This document shows, piece by piece, positions 43,739-51,359 of a stretch of 64,000 bases of DNA. The position numbers and the translations under genes were made by a program. The stretch is from Halobaculum gomorrense (lineage in GTDB: Archaea; Halobacteriota; Halobacteria; Halobacteriales; Haloferacaceae). The stretch is taken from contig NZ_FQWV01000006.1 of the NCBI RefSeq assembly GCF_900129775.1, positions 62,001 to 126,000 of the forward strand, given 5' to 3'. The notes under the pieces were generated by a model, which saw only the letters and a program-made list of their open reading frames with translations, was not told where the DNA came from and searched no databases. Each line of letters opens with the position of its first letter. The stretch's first letter is position 1.

Positions 43739-44266
43739 TCAGACCCACCGAAAGTCGACGCTAGCCCGGTCGGCGGTCACTGCATCTCGGTCGGAGTCGC
43801 CGACGAACAGCGCTCGCTCCGTCTCCGCGCCCAGGTTCCGCAGCGTCGCGACCAGGGGGTCGGGGTCGGGCTTGTACGTCCCGACGGAGTCGCGACCGAC
43901 GACCGCGCCGACGTGCCCGGCCAGGTCGTGGCGGTCCAGCGCCGTTCGGCACGCCGCCTCGCAGTTGAGCGAACAGACGCCCGTCGGCACCGACAGCGGG
44001 AGGTGGTCGGCGTGCGGGAGTCGCGTCGACGCCGCGGCGCCGCGCGTCTCGTGGTCCGCGAGCAGCGCCTCCAGCTCCGGCCGGAGGCCGGCCTCGTCCG
44101 CGCGCTCCAACAGCCCCCACAGGTCCGCCCCGGCGGCGTCGTGGCCGTTGCGCTCGAACAGTTCGATCGCGTCGCTGGCGGCGGCGTCCCAGTCGACCGC
44201 GAGGTTGACGAGCGTGCCGTCGAGGTCGAAGACGACGGCGTCGTACTCGGCGTAGTCGTCGGTCAT
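43739..44266 (-). CDS. HAD family hydrolase
   Basis: A 175-residue HAD phosphatase. Motif I VFDLDGTLV has Asp14 and Asp16, motif III lies in GTYKPDPDPLV and motif IV in FVGDSDRDAVTADRA, so the fold is complete. The cap domain is short. It begins four bases after the stop of the acyl-CoA dehydrogenase gene and is probably its operon partner. Substrate unknown. Confidence 0.88.
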   Translation of the reverse strand: MTDDYAEYDAVVFDLDGTLVNLAVDWDAAASDAIELFERNGHDAAGADLWGLLERADEAGLRPELEALLADHETRGAAASTRLPHADHLPLSVPTGVCSLNCEAACRTALDRHDLAGHVGAVVGRDSVGTYKPDPDPLVATLRNLGAETERALFVGDSDRDAVTADRASVDFRWV

Positions 44267-44270
44267 CGGC

Positions 44271-45434
44271 CTACAGCAGCTCCCGGGCGATGATCGTCTT
44301 CTGGATCTCGGTCGTCCCCTCGTAGATGGTCGTGATCTTCGAATCGCGGTAGAATCGCTCTACGTCGAACTCACTCATGTAGCCGTAGCCGCCGTGGATC
44401 TGTACCGCCTCGTTGGTCACGTCGACGGCCGACTCGCTGGCGAAGTACTTCGCCATCGACGCCGCGAGCCGCGGGTCCTCCCCGGCGTCGGACTGGCGAG
44501 CGGCCTCGCGGACGAGCAGGCGCGAGGCCTGGATCTTCGTCCCCATCTCCGCGAACGTGTTGCGGACCGCCTCGATCTCGGCGATCGGCGCGTCGAACTG
44601 CTCGCGGTCGTGGGCGTACTCGCGGGCCTCGTCGAAGGCGGCCTGCGCGAGCCCGACCGCCTGCGCGGCGATCGCGATCCGACCGCCGGTGAGCGTCTCG
44701 AAGGCCGCAGAGAGGCCCTTCCCTTCCTCGGTGAGTCGATACTTCTCGGGGACGCGAACGTCCGAGAACTGCATCCCGACCGTGTCGGAGGCGCGCAGGC
44801 CGAGCTTCTCCTCCTTCTTGCCGACCTCGACCCCGTCGAAGTCCGCGGGGACAAGGAACTGCGTGATCGAGCCGTCGTCGTCGGGGTCAGTCTTCGCGAA
44901 GACGATGTAGACGCCCGCGCGGGCTCCGTTCGTGATCCACTGCTTCTCGCCGTTCAGGACGTACTCGTCGCCGTCCCGTTCGGCGGTCGTGGTCAGCTCC
45001 GCCGGGTTCGACCCCGCGCCGGGTTCCGAGAGACAGAAGGCGCCGACCGGACGGCCGTCGACCATCTCGGGGAGCCATTCGTCTTTCACCGCTTTCGAGC
45101 CGAAGGTCGCGATGCAGGAGGTCGCGAGGCAGTGGACCGAGAGGGCGGTCGCGACCGCGAGGTGGCCGTACGCGAGTTCCTCGTTCACGACCGCGTACGT
45201 CGACCGGTCTGCGTCGAAGCCGCCGTACGCCTCGGGCACCGTCAACCCGGTCAGATCGAGGTCGGCCAGCTCGTCCCACGCCGCCTCGGGGAAGGTCTCG
45301 GTCTCGTCTGCCTCCCGGGCGCCGGGACGCAGCTCCTCGACCGCGAACTCGCGCACCACCTCGCGGATCGCACGCTCCTCGTCGTCCAGCATCGACGGGG
45401 AGTGCGCGTACGCGTCCGCGTTCGCGTGTGCCAT
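44271..45434 (-). CDS. Acyl-CoA dehydrogenase
   Basis: FAD enzyme making enoyl-CoA from acyl-CoA, 387 residues. Seen: FCLSEPGAGSNPAEL flavin loop, YVLNGEKQWITNG, the QIHGGYGYMSEFDVERFYRD signature, and the catalytic Glu372 in IYEGTTEIQ. Chain-length specificity cannot be told. The electron acceptor would normally be ETF, noteworthy because the only etfB here is a fragment. A GTTAAG box 27 bases upstream fits a leaderless start at 45434. Confidence 0.95.
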   Translation of the reverse strand: MAHANADAYAHSPSMLDDEERAIREVVREFAVEELRPGAREADETETFPEAAWDELADLDLTGLTVPEAYGGFDADRSTYAVVNEELAYGHLAVATALSVHCLATSCIATFGSKAVKDEWLPEMVDGRPVGAFCLSEPGAGSNPAELTTTAERDGDEYVLNGEKQWITNGARAGVYIVFAKTDPDDDGSITQFLVPADFDGVEVGKKEEKLGLRASDTVGMQFSDVRVPEKYRLTEEGKGLSAAFETLTGGRIAIAAQAVGLAQAAFDEAREYAHDREQFDAPIAEIEAVRNTFAEMGTKIQASRLLVREAARQSDAGEDPRLAASMAKYFASESAVDVTNEAVQIHGGYGYMSEFDVERFYRDSKITTIYEGTTEIQKTIIARELL

Positions 45435-45557
45435 GTCCGTGGCTTCGGCGCACGGGGGTTAAGCGTGTCTGACTGATGGTTCGGCGAGGCGACCGGAACG
45501 GAGCGGGCGACCTGGACGGAGGCGGAGGTTCGCCCCCCGACAGCCGAGGCCGGCGGG

Positions 45558-46775
45558 CTACCCGTCCGTCGATCCGAGGAACTCGACGACCGTTCCGGGC
45601 TCCGCGTCGAGTCCACCACCCTGCGCGAACGCCGGCGCGCCGCCACCACCGCCGCCGAACTCGTCCGTGACGCGGTCGACCACCTCGCCGGCGTCGACGG
45701 CGCCGGCGGCGGCGACGACGACGAACGGCGCCGGCCCCCCGCCGACCGCGGCGACCACGTCGGGCGCGTCGGGCGCGTCCGCCGCGTCGCCGACGGTCGA
45801 CTGCGCGGCCTCGCCGACCGCGTTCGCGTTGAACCCCTCGATGACGCCGATCCGCCACTCATTGCCGTCGCGCTCGACCGCCGGGAGCTCGCGGACGCGC
45901 CCCACGAGCACCTCCTCCCGGAGCGACGCGAGGTCGTCCGCGAGGTCGTCGCGCTCGCCGGCAAGCCGCGACACCGCGTCGGCGACGCCGTCGACGCCGA
46001 CGCCCGCCTCCCGGGCGGCGGCACGGAGTTCGCGGTGCGTCTCGGATCGCCGGTCGATAGCGACGGGGCCGACGGCGAACTCGACGCGTGTGAGGCCCTC
46101 GCCGGGGTTCGAGCGGTCGAGCACCGTCACCGGCCCGATCTCGCGGGTGTCCGAGACGTGGGTTCCGCCGCAGGCGGCCTCGTCCCAGCCCTCGACGGTG
46201 ACGACGCGGACCGAATCGGCGTCCGCCATCACGTCCGCCTCGGTCTTGTCGTTGAACGCGACTGCACCGTCGGCGCGGGCGTCCTCGACTGCGCGTGTCT
46301 CCCACGAGACCGGACGGGAGTCCCAGACGGCGCGGTTCACGAGCCGTTCGAGATCGACGAGCACGTCGTCGTCGATGTCGGTGGAGGTCTCGAAGTCGAC
46401 GCGGACCTTCTCGTCGGTTATTCCGAACCCCCCGTAACCCAGGTCCTCGAGGAGTCTCCTCCCCGCTCCGTAGAGCACGTGGCTCGCAGTGTGGGCGCGC
46501 ATGCAGTACGTCCGGAAGTCGTCGTCGACGACGCCCGCGACCGTGTCGCCGGCCTCGAACGCGGGCGATTCCGCGAGGGTGTGGACGACCGCCTCCCCCC
46601 GGGACTGTACGTCGTCGAGCGTGACGCCGCCGAGCGTGCCGCGGTCGGCGGGCTGGCCGCCGCCTTCGGGGTAGAAGTACGTCTCGGGCAACGTCACGTC
46701 GCGTCCGTCGATCGATTCGACCGTCGTCTTGAACTCCCGAACCTCGGGCTGGGCCGGCGCGAGCGAGTCGCTCAT
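45558..46775 (-). CDS. alaX: Alanyl-tRNA editing protein AlaX-L type
   Basis: Hydrolyses mischarged Ser-tRNA(Ala) or Gly-tRNA(Ala) in trans. The 405-residue protein has the AlaRS-like editing core with zinc ligands His95 and His99 in RAHTASH and Cys202 and His206 in CGGTH, followed by a C-terminal domain similar to the AlaRS C-Ala/DHHA1 region (FVVVAAAGAVDAGEVV, GGGGGGAPAFAQGGG). The start at 46775 (MSDSLAPAQPEVREF) avoids an 11-residue Arg/Pro head. Confidence 0.92.
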   Translation of the reverse strand: MSDSLAPAQPEVREFKTTVESIDGRDVTLPETYFYPEGGGQPADRGTLGGVTLDDVQSRGEAVVHTLAESPAFEAGDTVAGVVDDDFRTYCMRAHTASHVLYGAGRRLLEDLGYGGFGITDEKVRVDFETSTDIDDDVLVDLERLVNRAVWDSRPVSWETRAVEDARADGAVAFNDKTEADVMADADSVRVVTVEGWDEAACGGTHVSDTREIGPVTVLDRSNPGEGLTRVEFAVGPVAIDRRSETHRELRAAAREAGVGVDGVADAVSRLAGERDDLADDLASLREEVLVGRVRELPAVERDGNEWRIGVIEGFNANAVGEAAQSTVGDAADAPDAPDVVAAVGGGPAPFVVVAAAGAVDAGEVVDRVTDEFGGGGGGAPAFAQGGGLDAEPGTVVEFLGSTDG

Positions 46776-46877
46776 GGCCGGTGGTCGCCGCCGGGGGCGA
46801 AAAAGCATGTGCCCGCGGCAGCATCGATCACTGCTCGGTTCGCGACTGATGTGATCCGGGGTCCTGCTCCCTTCGTG

Positions 46878-46904
46878 GGCGGAGCGGCACAGGGCCGCTC
46901 CGCC
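46878..46904 (-). terminator. Strong hairpin 1 downstream of mbf1
   Basis: Perfect 11-base stem GGCGGAGCGGC / GCCGCTCCGCC with a 5-base loop ACAGG, 34 bases after the mbf1 stop. Confidence 0.55.
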
Positions 46905-46910
46905 GTGGTC

Positions 46911-46935
46911 CGAGGCCTCCCTGCGGTCGGCCTCG
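46911..46935 (-). terminator. Hairpin 2 adjacent to the mbf1 stop
   Basis: Perfect 7-base stem CGAGGCC / GGCCTCG around an 11-base loop, directly after the mbf1 stop codon and next to hairpin 1. Confidence 0.5.
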
Positions 46936-46937
46936 CT

Positions 46938-47468
46938 CTACTCGTCGACGAGGGTCACGTCGAGCGCCTGCTCGATACCGCGAACCGTCGACCCGCCGAC
47001 GCCGCCGCGGGCCGCCCGTCCGTCCTCGACGGCATGGATCTGCTCGGCGTCGACGCCGACCTCGGCCGCGAGGTCCTCGGCGGTCATTCCCGCGTCCTGA
47101 CGCGCCTCAGTGACGGTCTCGCCGTATCCCTTCACGAGGTACGGGAGCCGGTCCTCCTCGTAGTCGGTTCCCTCCTCCTCCCAGTGACGCGAGTCGCCGG
47201 TGGAGGCGTCCATGGCCTTCGCGACGTTCTGGGCCGCGCGCTTTTTCCGGTTCGGCTCGTCGCCGCCGCCGCGGCCGCCGCCGCTCCCGCCGGTTCGACT
47301 GGAGCCGCCACTGCGGGCACTGTCGTCGTGGGGCGCACAGTCGGAACAGACCGACAGCCGCGCGCCGGCGACGTTCGCTTCGGACAGGCTGGTGTCCTCG
47401 CGGCCGCACAGTTCGCACGCGTCGCCGGAGCCGCCGCCACCGCCGCTGCCGGTGGAGTACTTCGCCAT
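46938..47468 (-). CDS. Multiprotein bridging factor 1 homologue (aMBF1)
   Basis: A 176-residue archaeal MBF1. N-terminal zinc ribbon with Cys18, Cys21, Cys41 and Cys44 (CELC...CSDC), a Ser/Gly-rich linker (residues 50-72), and a C-terminal Cro-like helix-turn-helix (YGETVTEARQDAGMTAEDLAAEVG). The archaeal protein associates with ribosomes and may affect translation. A GGTTTTATCC box 28 bases upstream gives a leaderless start. Confidence 0.93.
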   Translation of the reverse strand: MAKYSTGSGGGGGSGDACELCGREDTSLSEANVAGARLSVCSDCAPHDDSARSGGSSRTGGSGGGRGGGDEPNRKKRAAQNVAKAMDASTGDSRHWEEEGTDYEEDRLPYLVKGYGETVTEARQDAGMTAEDLAAEVGVDAEQIHAVEDGRAARGGVGGSTVRGIEQALDVTLVDE

Positions 47469-47531
47469 GCCCCCTGCTACGTCCGCCGAGGGATAAAACC
47501 GTGTTCCGTCTGCGAACGACGGGAACCCGGA

Positions 47532-48494
47532 TCAGACGACGCGGTTCTCCAACTCGGGACCGTCGCCGTCGGCGGCCTCGACATCCGCGATTCGCTCGAC
47601 GTTGCCCGCGAGGATGTCTGCGACCCGTTCGAAGTACCGCGGCGTATGTCCCGCGTTGTGCGGGGTGATCCGGGCGTCGTCGAGTCCCCACAGCGGGTGG
47701 TCCTCGGGGAGCGGCTCGGGGTCAGTCACGTCGAGGAACGCCCCGCGGATCTGGTTCCACCGCAGCGCGTACACCAGGTCGTCGGTGTCGACGACGGGCC
47801 CGCGGGCGATATTCACGAGCGTCGCGTGCGGCGGGAGCGTCCGCAGCGCCTCGCGGTCGATCAGACCCTCGGTCGTGTCGGTCAGTGGGCACGCGAGCGC
47901 GAGGTGGTCGGTGCGCGCCAGCACCTCGTGGAGGTCGTCGAAGCCGACCACCTCGTCCGCGGGGCCGCCTTTCTCGGGCGTGTATCGAACGCCCAGGGTC
48001 TCGACGCCGAACGGCTCCAGTCGCTCGACGACGGCGGTCCCGATTGCGCCCAGTCCGACGACCGTCACCGTGGAGTCGTACAGCTCGTGCGTGGGGTACG
48101 CGCGCCACTCGCGGCGGTCCTGCTGGCGGGTCGCCCGGCGGAAGTCGCGCGCGAGCGAGACGAGCGCGCCGATCACGTACTCCGAGATGTTCGGCGCGTG
48201 GACGCCCGAGGCGTTCGTGACGGCGACGCCGGCCTCCTCGAAGGCGTCGAGATCGAGATGCCCGACGCCGGCGTACACGCCCGCAAAGAGGCGAAGCGAC
48301 GCCGCCTCGTCGAGGTGCTCCTCCACGGCGGCGCCCTCGCCGGTAACCACATCTGCGGTTCGGATCTGTTCGCGTTCCTCCTGGGGCGTGTCCGCGAGAA
48401 CGACCTCGTGGTCGGGGAGCCGCTCACGGAGTAGGTCAACGTACTCCGACGCCGGGTGCCCGTGGATCTTCTGTCGGGTGACGACGATGCGCAT
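47532..48494 (-). CDS. D-2-hydroxyacid dehydrogenase
   Basis: A 320-residue NAD(P)-dependent dehydrogenase. Seen: the cofactor loop VVGLGAIGTAVVERL, NIARGPVVDTDDLVYAL with the catalytic Arg, and ITPHNAGHTPRYF with the catalytic His; the Glu lies in DVTDPEPLPEDHPLW. The substrate (glyoxylate, hydroxypyruvate or another 2-oxoacid) is not determined. ATG 48494 has a TTAATC box about 28 bases upstream; a GTG four codons earlier is less likely. Confidence 0.92.
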   Translation of the reverse strand: MRIVVTRQKIHGHPASEYVDLLRERLPDHEVVLADTPQEEREQIRTADVVTGEGAAVEEHLDEAASLRLFAGVYAGVGHLDLDAFEEAGVAVTNASGVHAPNISEYVIGALVSLARDFRRATRQQDRREWRAYPTHELYDSTVTVVGLGAIGTAVVERLEPFGVETLGVRYTPEKGGPADEVVGFDDLHEVLARTDHLALACPLTDTTEGLIDREALRTLPPHATLVNIARGPVVDTDDLVYALRWNQIRGAFLDVTDPEPLPEDHPLWGLDDARITPHNAGHTPRYFERVADILAGNVERIADVEAADGDGPELENRVV

Positions 48495-48578
48495 GCGCGC
48501 CGCCACGACCGGCCCCGACTTAATCGCGCCGACAGCGGACCGCCCGCGCGGCGACCGTGGGAACCGAAAGAACGGGGA

Positions 48579-49295
48579 TCAGTCGCCGGCGACGACCTCG
48601 TTGACGAGCGTTCCGACGCCCTCGTAGGTGATCTCGACGGTGTCGCCCGGCTCGACGAGTCCGGGGTTCGCCGGCGAGCCGAACGCGACGCAGTCGCCCG
48701 CGCGGAACTCGAAGCGCTTCGAGAGATACGAGACCACCTCGTGGGGGTCGAACAGCATCAGCTCGGTGTTCGCCTCCTGACGCCGCTCGCCGGCAACATC
48801 AGTGTACATGTCCATGTCCGTCGGGTCCGCATCGGTCTCGATCCACGGTCCCAGCGGCCCGGAGGCGGTGAACGCCTTGCGCGCGGTCCGCCCCTGCTGG
48901 TCGAGTGCGTCCACGTCGTTCATGACCGTGTACCCGCGGACGGCATCGGGGACCTCCGCGGGCGCGAGGTCGGAACACGGCTCGTCGATGACGGCGACGA
49001 GCTCGCCCGCGTAGGTGAGTTCCTCGGTCCACTCGGGATACGGGATCGGGTCGTGGTGGCCGACGACCGAGTGAGGCGGCTTGATGAAGAAGTCCGGCTC
49101 CTCGGGGCGTTCGTAGTCCATCTGGTCGAGCGTCGCAGCGAAGTTCCGGCCGACGCAAAACAGGGCGTCCGGGTCGCAGGGCGCGAGCAGGTCCGCCTCC
49201 TCAAGCTTGTACTCGGCGTCGTCGGTGACGAGCGCTCCGTCGCGGTACTCTCCCTCACGGACTCCGTCGTCGGTGCGGGCACGTGCGAGTCGCAT
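48579..49295 (-). CDS. Fumarylacetoacetate hydrolase family protein
   Basis: A 238-residue FAH-fold protein, the short form used for 2-hydroxyhepta-2,4-diene-1,7-dioate isomerase and acylpyruvase-like enzymes. Seen: LFCVGRNFAATLDQM, FFIKPPHSVVGH, ELVAVID with the metal acidic residue, and GYTVMNDVDALDQQ. ATG 49295 (MRLARARTDDGVREG) is the family-like start. Substrate unknown; it is separate from the 2-hydroxyacid dehydrogenase gene by 84 bases on the same strand. Confidence 0.88.
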   Translation of the reverse strand: MRLARARTDDGVREGEYRDGALVTDDAEYKLEEADLLAPCDPDALFCVGRNFAATLDQMDYERPEEPDFFIKPPHSVVGHHDPIPYPEWTEELTYAGELVAVIDEPCSDLAPAEVPDAVRGYTVMNDVDALDQQGRTARKAFTASGPLGPWIETDADPTDMDMYTDVAGERRQEANTELMLFDPHEVVSYLSKRFEFRAGDCVAFGSPANPGLVEPGDTVEITYEGVGTLVNEVVAGD

Positions 49296-49414
49296 GCGTC
49301 GAGTGGGCGGCGGACGGCGAAAAAGCGTTGTCGTCGCGGCGACGGCGGGGTCACCGACGGCCAACGGCGGTTCGACGAGGCCGCGAGGGCCACGCTTCGG
49401 GGCGGTCGCGCCGC

Positions 49415-50719
49415 TCAGTTCCCGACCTGCGTCGCGCGCTCGACCACGTCGGCGCCGTAGATCTCTTCGAGCGCCTCGTGCTGGTCAGGCCGGTGCTCGT
49501 GCACGTCCTGGAACAGCGTGATCGGCGTCTGTGCGGCCTGGTAGGTCGCCTCGTCCCACATGCGGTCCTTGCTGAGGTCGACCTCGACGCCGTCGATGGC
49601 GAGCGTCGCCGACTGCGTCATCGCGATGGCGCCCTTGCCGGCCTCCTTGGCGGCCTCGAACTCCTCCATCGACTCGACGATGTCGTCCATGCTCGGCACG
49701 TAGGAAGTGCGATCGAGCAGCTCCTCGCGGAGCTCGTCCTCGGTCAGCTCGTGCTCGTCGCCGTCGATCGCGAGCACGTACGAGCCGCCCGACTCCGACA
49801 ACGCCACGTCGTCGCCGTCGTACACCTCACGGCCGTCCTTGCTGGCGAGTTCGACCTCATCGCCCCCGACCTCCAACAGCCACGTGCCGGTCTTCGGCGG
49901 GAGCGGGGCCTTGTTCGCGACCTCGACCTGCTTCGGGGTGAGCGACCAGATGCCGGTCATCCCCTTCGCGCGGTTCGCCTCCATCCGGTCTCTGTACCCC
50001 TCCACGTCGCGGATGTTGTCGTACGGACCGTCGACGGCGATCAGGCCCGCGGCGCTTGCGCCCTTTGAGGTGTTGTGGCGGAGTTCGGGCCACTCCGGCA
50101 GCTCGCCCGTCGGCGTCATCGCGCGCATGTCCTTCGTGTAGTCGACCTCGCCGTCGACGAGCATGAACATGCGCTCCAGCGTGTTCGAGGGCTTGCCCAT
50201 CTCGTCGCGGATGCGGTTCAGTGCGATCTCGGCCTCGCCGGACTCGACGATCACCGACATCGAGAGGCTTCCCTCCTCCAGTCCGTGCTCCGCCTCGATC
50301 TGCTGGAAGGCCTCGTCGGCCTTCTTCCAGTCGTCGATGTCGCCGACCTCCGGGATAACGAAGCCGTCGATGTCGCCGACTGCGCCGTTTTCAGGGTCGG
50401 CGATCTCGCGCATGTACTCGAAGCCGGTCAGCCGCTTCTCGGCGTCGTCGCGGTGCCAGACGACCCGGGGGTGGACCTCGCCGGGGAAGTCGGCGCCGTG
50501 CTCGCTGACCACCTCGATGATGTTCTGGACGCCCTCGTCGCGCATCGAGGGCGCGGTCGCGTCCTCGTTGTCCGGCACCCACACGTCGGGCGCCTGGATG
50601 CCGCGGAGCTGTGCGGCGCTGCGGATCATCTTGGCGGAGTCGTCCTCGTCTTGAACGGCCGTCGGCGACGTAAAGAACGTTCGAACGAACTCTCGTTCGT
50701 AATTCCGTTGTACGCTCAT
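49415..50719 (-). CDS. aceB: Malate synthase (haloarchaeal type)
   Basis: Condenses glyoxylate and acetyl-CoA to malate. The 434-residue protein has the haloarchaeal form, related to the CitE-like/isoform-H malate synthases: MSVQRNYEREFVRTFFTSPT at the start, GEVHPRVVWHRDDAEK, and MSVIVESGEAEIAL with the metal-binding Glu. ATG 50719 is supported by a GTTTATCAC box about 34 bases upstream. In Haloferax the isocitrate lyase gene aceA is adjacent; it is not seen here, so the enzyme may serve another glyoxylate source such as the methylaspartate cycle. Confidence 0.92.
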   Translation of the reverse strand: MSVQRNYEREFVRTFFTSPTAVQDEDDSAKMIRSAAQLRGIQAPDVWVPDNEDATAPSMRDEGVQNIIEVVSEHGADFPGEVHPRVVWHRDDAEKRLTGFEYMREIADPENGAVGDIDGFVIPEVGDIDDWKKADEAFQQIEAEHGLEEGSLSMSVIVESGEAEIALNRIRDEMGKPSNTLERMFMLVDGEVDYTKDMRAMTPTGELPEWPELRHNTSKGASAAGLIAVDGPYDNIRDVEGYRDRMEANRAKGMTGIWSLTPKQVEVANKAPLPPKTGTWLLEVGGDEVELASKDGREVYDGDDVALSESGGSYVLAIDGDEHELTEDELREELLDRTSYVPSMDDIVESMEEFEAAKEAGKGAIAMTQSATLAIDGVEVDLSKDRMWDEATYQAAQTPITLFQDVHEHRPDQHEALEEIYGADVVERATQVGN

Positions 50720-50815
50720 GTATGCAGGTCTCACCCTCTCGTGGTAGTGTGATAAACGTTAGTCCCAGACACAGTATTGCCCACGGAGGACTCCCCCGAG
50801 GGTGCCCGAGTCACC

Positions 50816-51187
50816 TCACTCCAGCGGCTGAACCAGTTCGACGGTGTGCCCGTCCGGATCCTTCAGGAACGCCGTTCTCGCGCCCGCGGCGGGCTGGTCG
50901 GCCGGCTCCGAGACGACGCCGTGGTCGTCGATGCGCTCGAACGCGGCGTCGACATCGTCCACCTTCACCGCGAAGTGGTCGTAAGCGGTTCCCTCCTCGA
51001 ACTCGTCGTCGCCCTCGGTGTCGGACAGCTGGAGCTCGATCCCGTTCTCGTCGGCGACGTAGAGGTTTCTCGTGTCGCCGTCGGGCGTCGTGAACTCCCA
51101 CGAGCGCTCGAACCCGAGGTTCTCTGCGTACCAGTCGGCCGCGCGCTCGGCGTCGGCGACGTTGAGACAGACGTGAATGAACGCCAT
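50816..51187 (-). CDS. Glyoxalase/VOC-family protein
   Basis: A 123-residue vicinal-oxygen-chelate fold protein with two beta-alpha-beta-beta-beta modules. Candidate metal ligands: His5 in FIHVCLNV, Glu in IELQLSD, His70 in YDHFAVKV and Glu in VELVQPLE, a full set as in glyoxalase I. The start is ATG 51187, with GATTATG about 28 bases upstream. Substrate not known; methylglyoxal detoxification is plausible. Confidence 0.82.
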   Translation of the reverse strand: MAFIHVCLNVADAERAADWYAENLGFERSWEFTTPDGDTRNLYVADENGIELQLSDTEGDDEFEEGTAYDHFAVKVDDVDAAFERIDDHGVVSEPADQPAAGARTAFLKDPDGHTVELVQPLE

Positions 51188-51330
51188 GAGCGACACCCGC
51201 GCACCCACGGACATAATCGTTCGCGTCGGCGCAACCCGGGCGTCGGTGCAAGCCGAGCGTCGCTGGATCTGAACGGCCGGCCGTTCGACGACCGAGTCGC
51301 ACCGCCGGGTGGCAAATGTTGACAAAGATC

Positions 51331-51336
51331 TTTTAC
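51331..51336 (+). promoter_or_regulatory. TATA-like box of the large dehydrogenase gene
   Basis: TTTTAC centred 27 bases before ATG 51360, which supports that start over an in-frame codon at 51309. Confidence 0.55.
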
Positions 51337-51359
51337 ACGATTGTTCCTTGAGTTCTCCT

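Noticed and set aside
46035-48434. A 799-residue plus-strand frame across alaX, mbf1 and the dehydrogenase gene
   Set aside because: Antisense to three clear genes and it reads through two hairpins; no domain seen.
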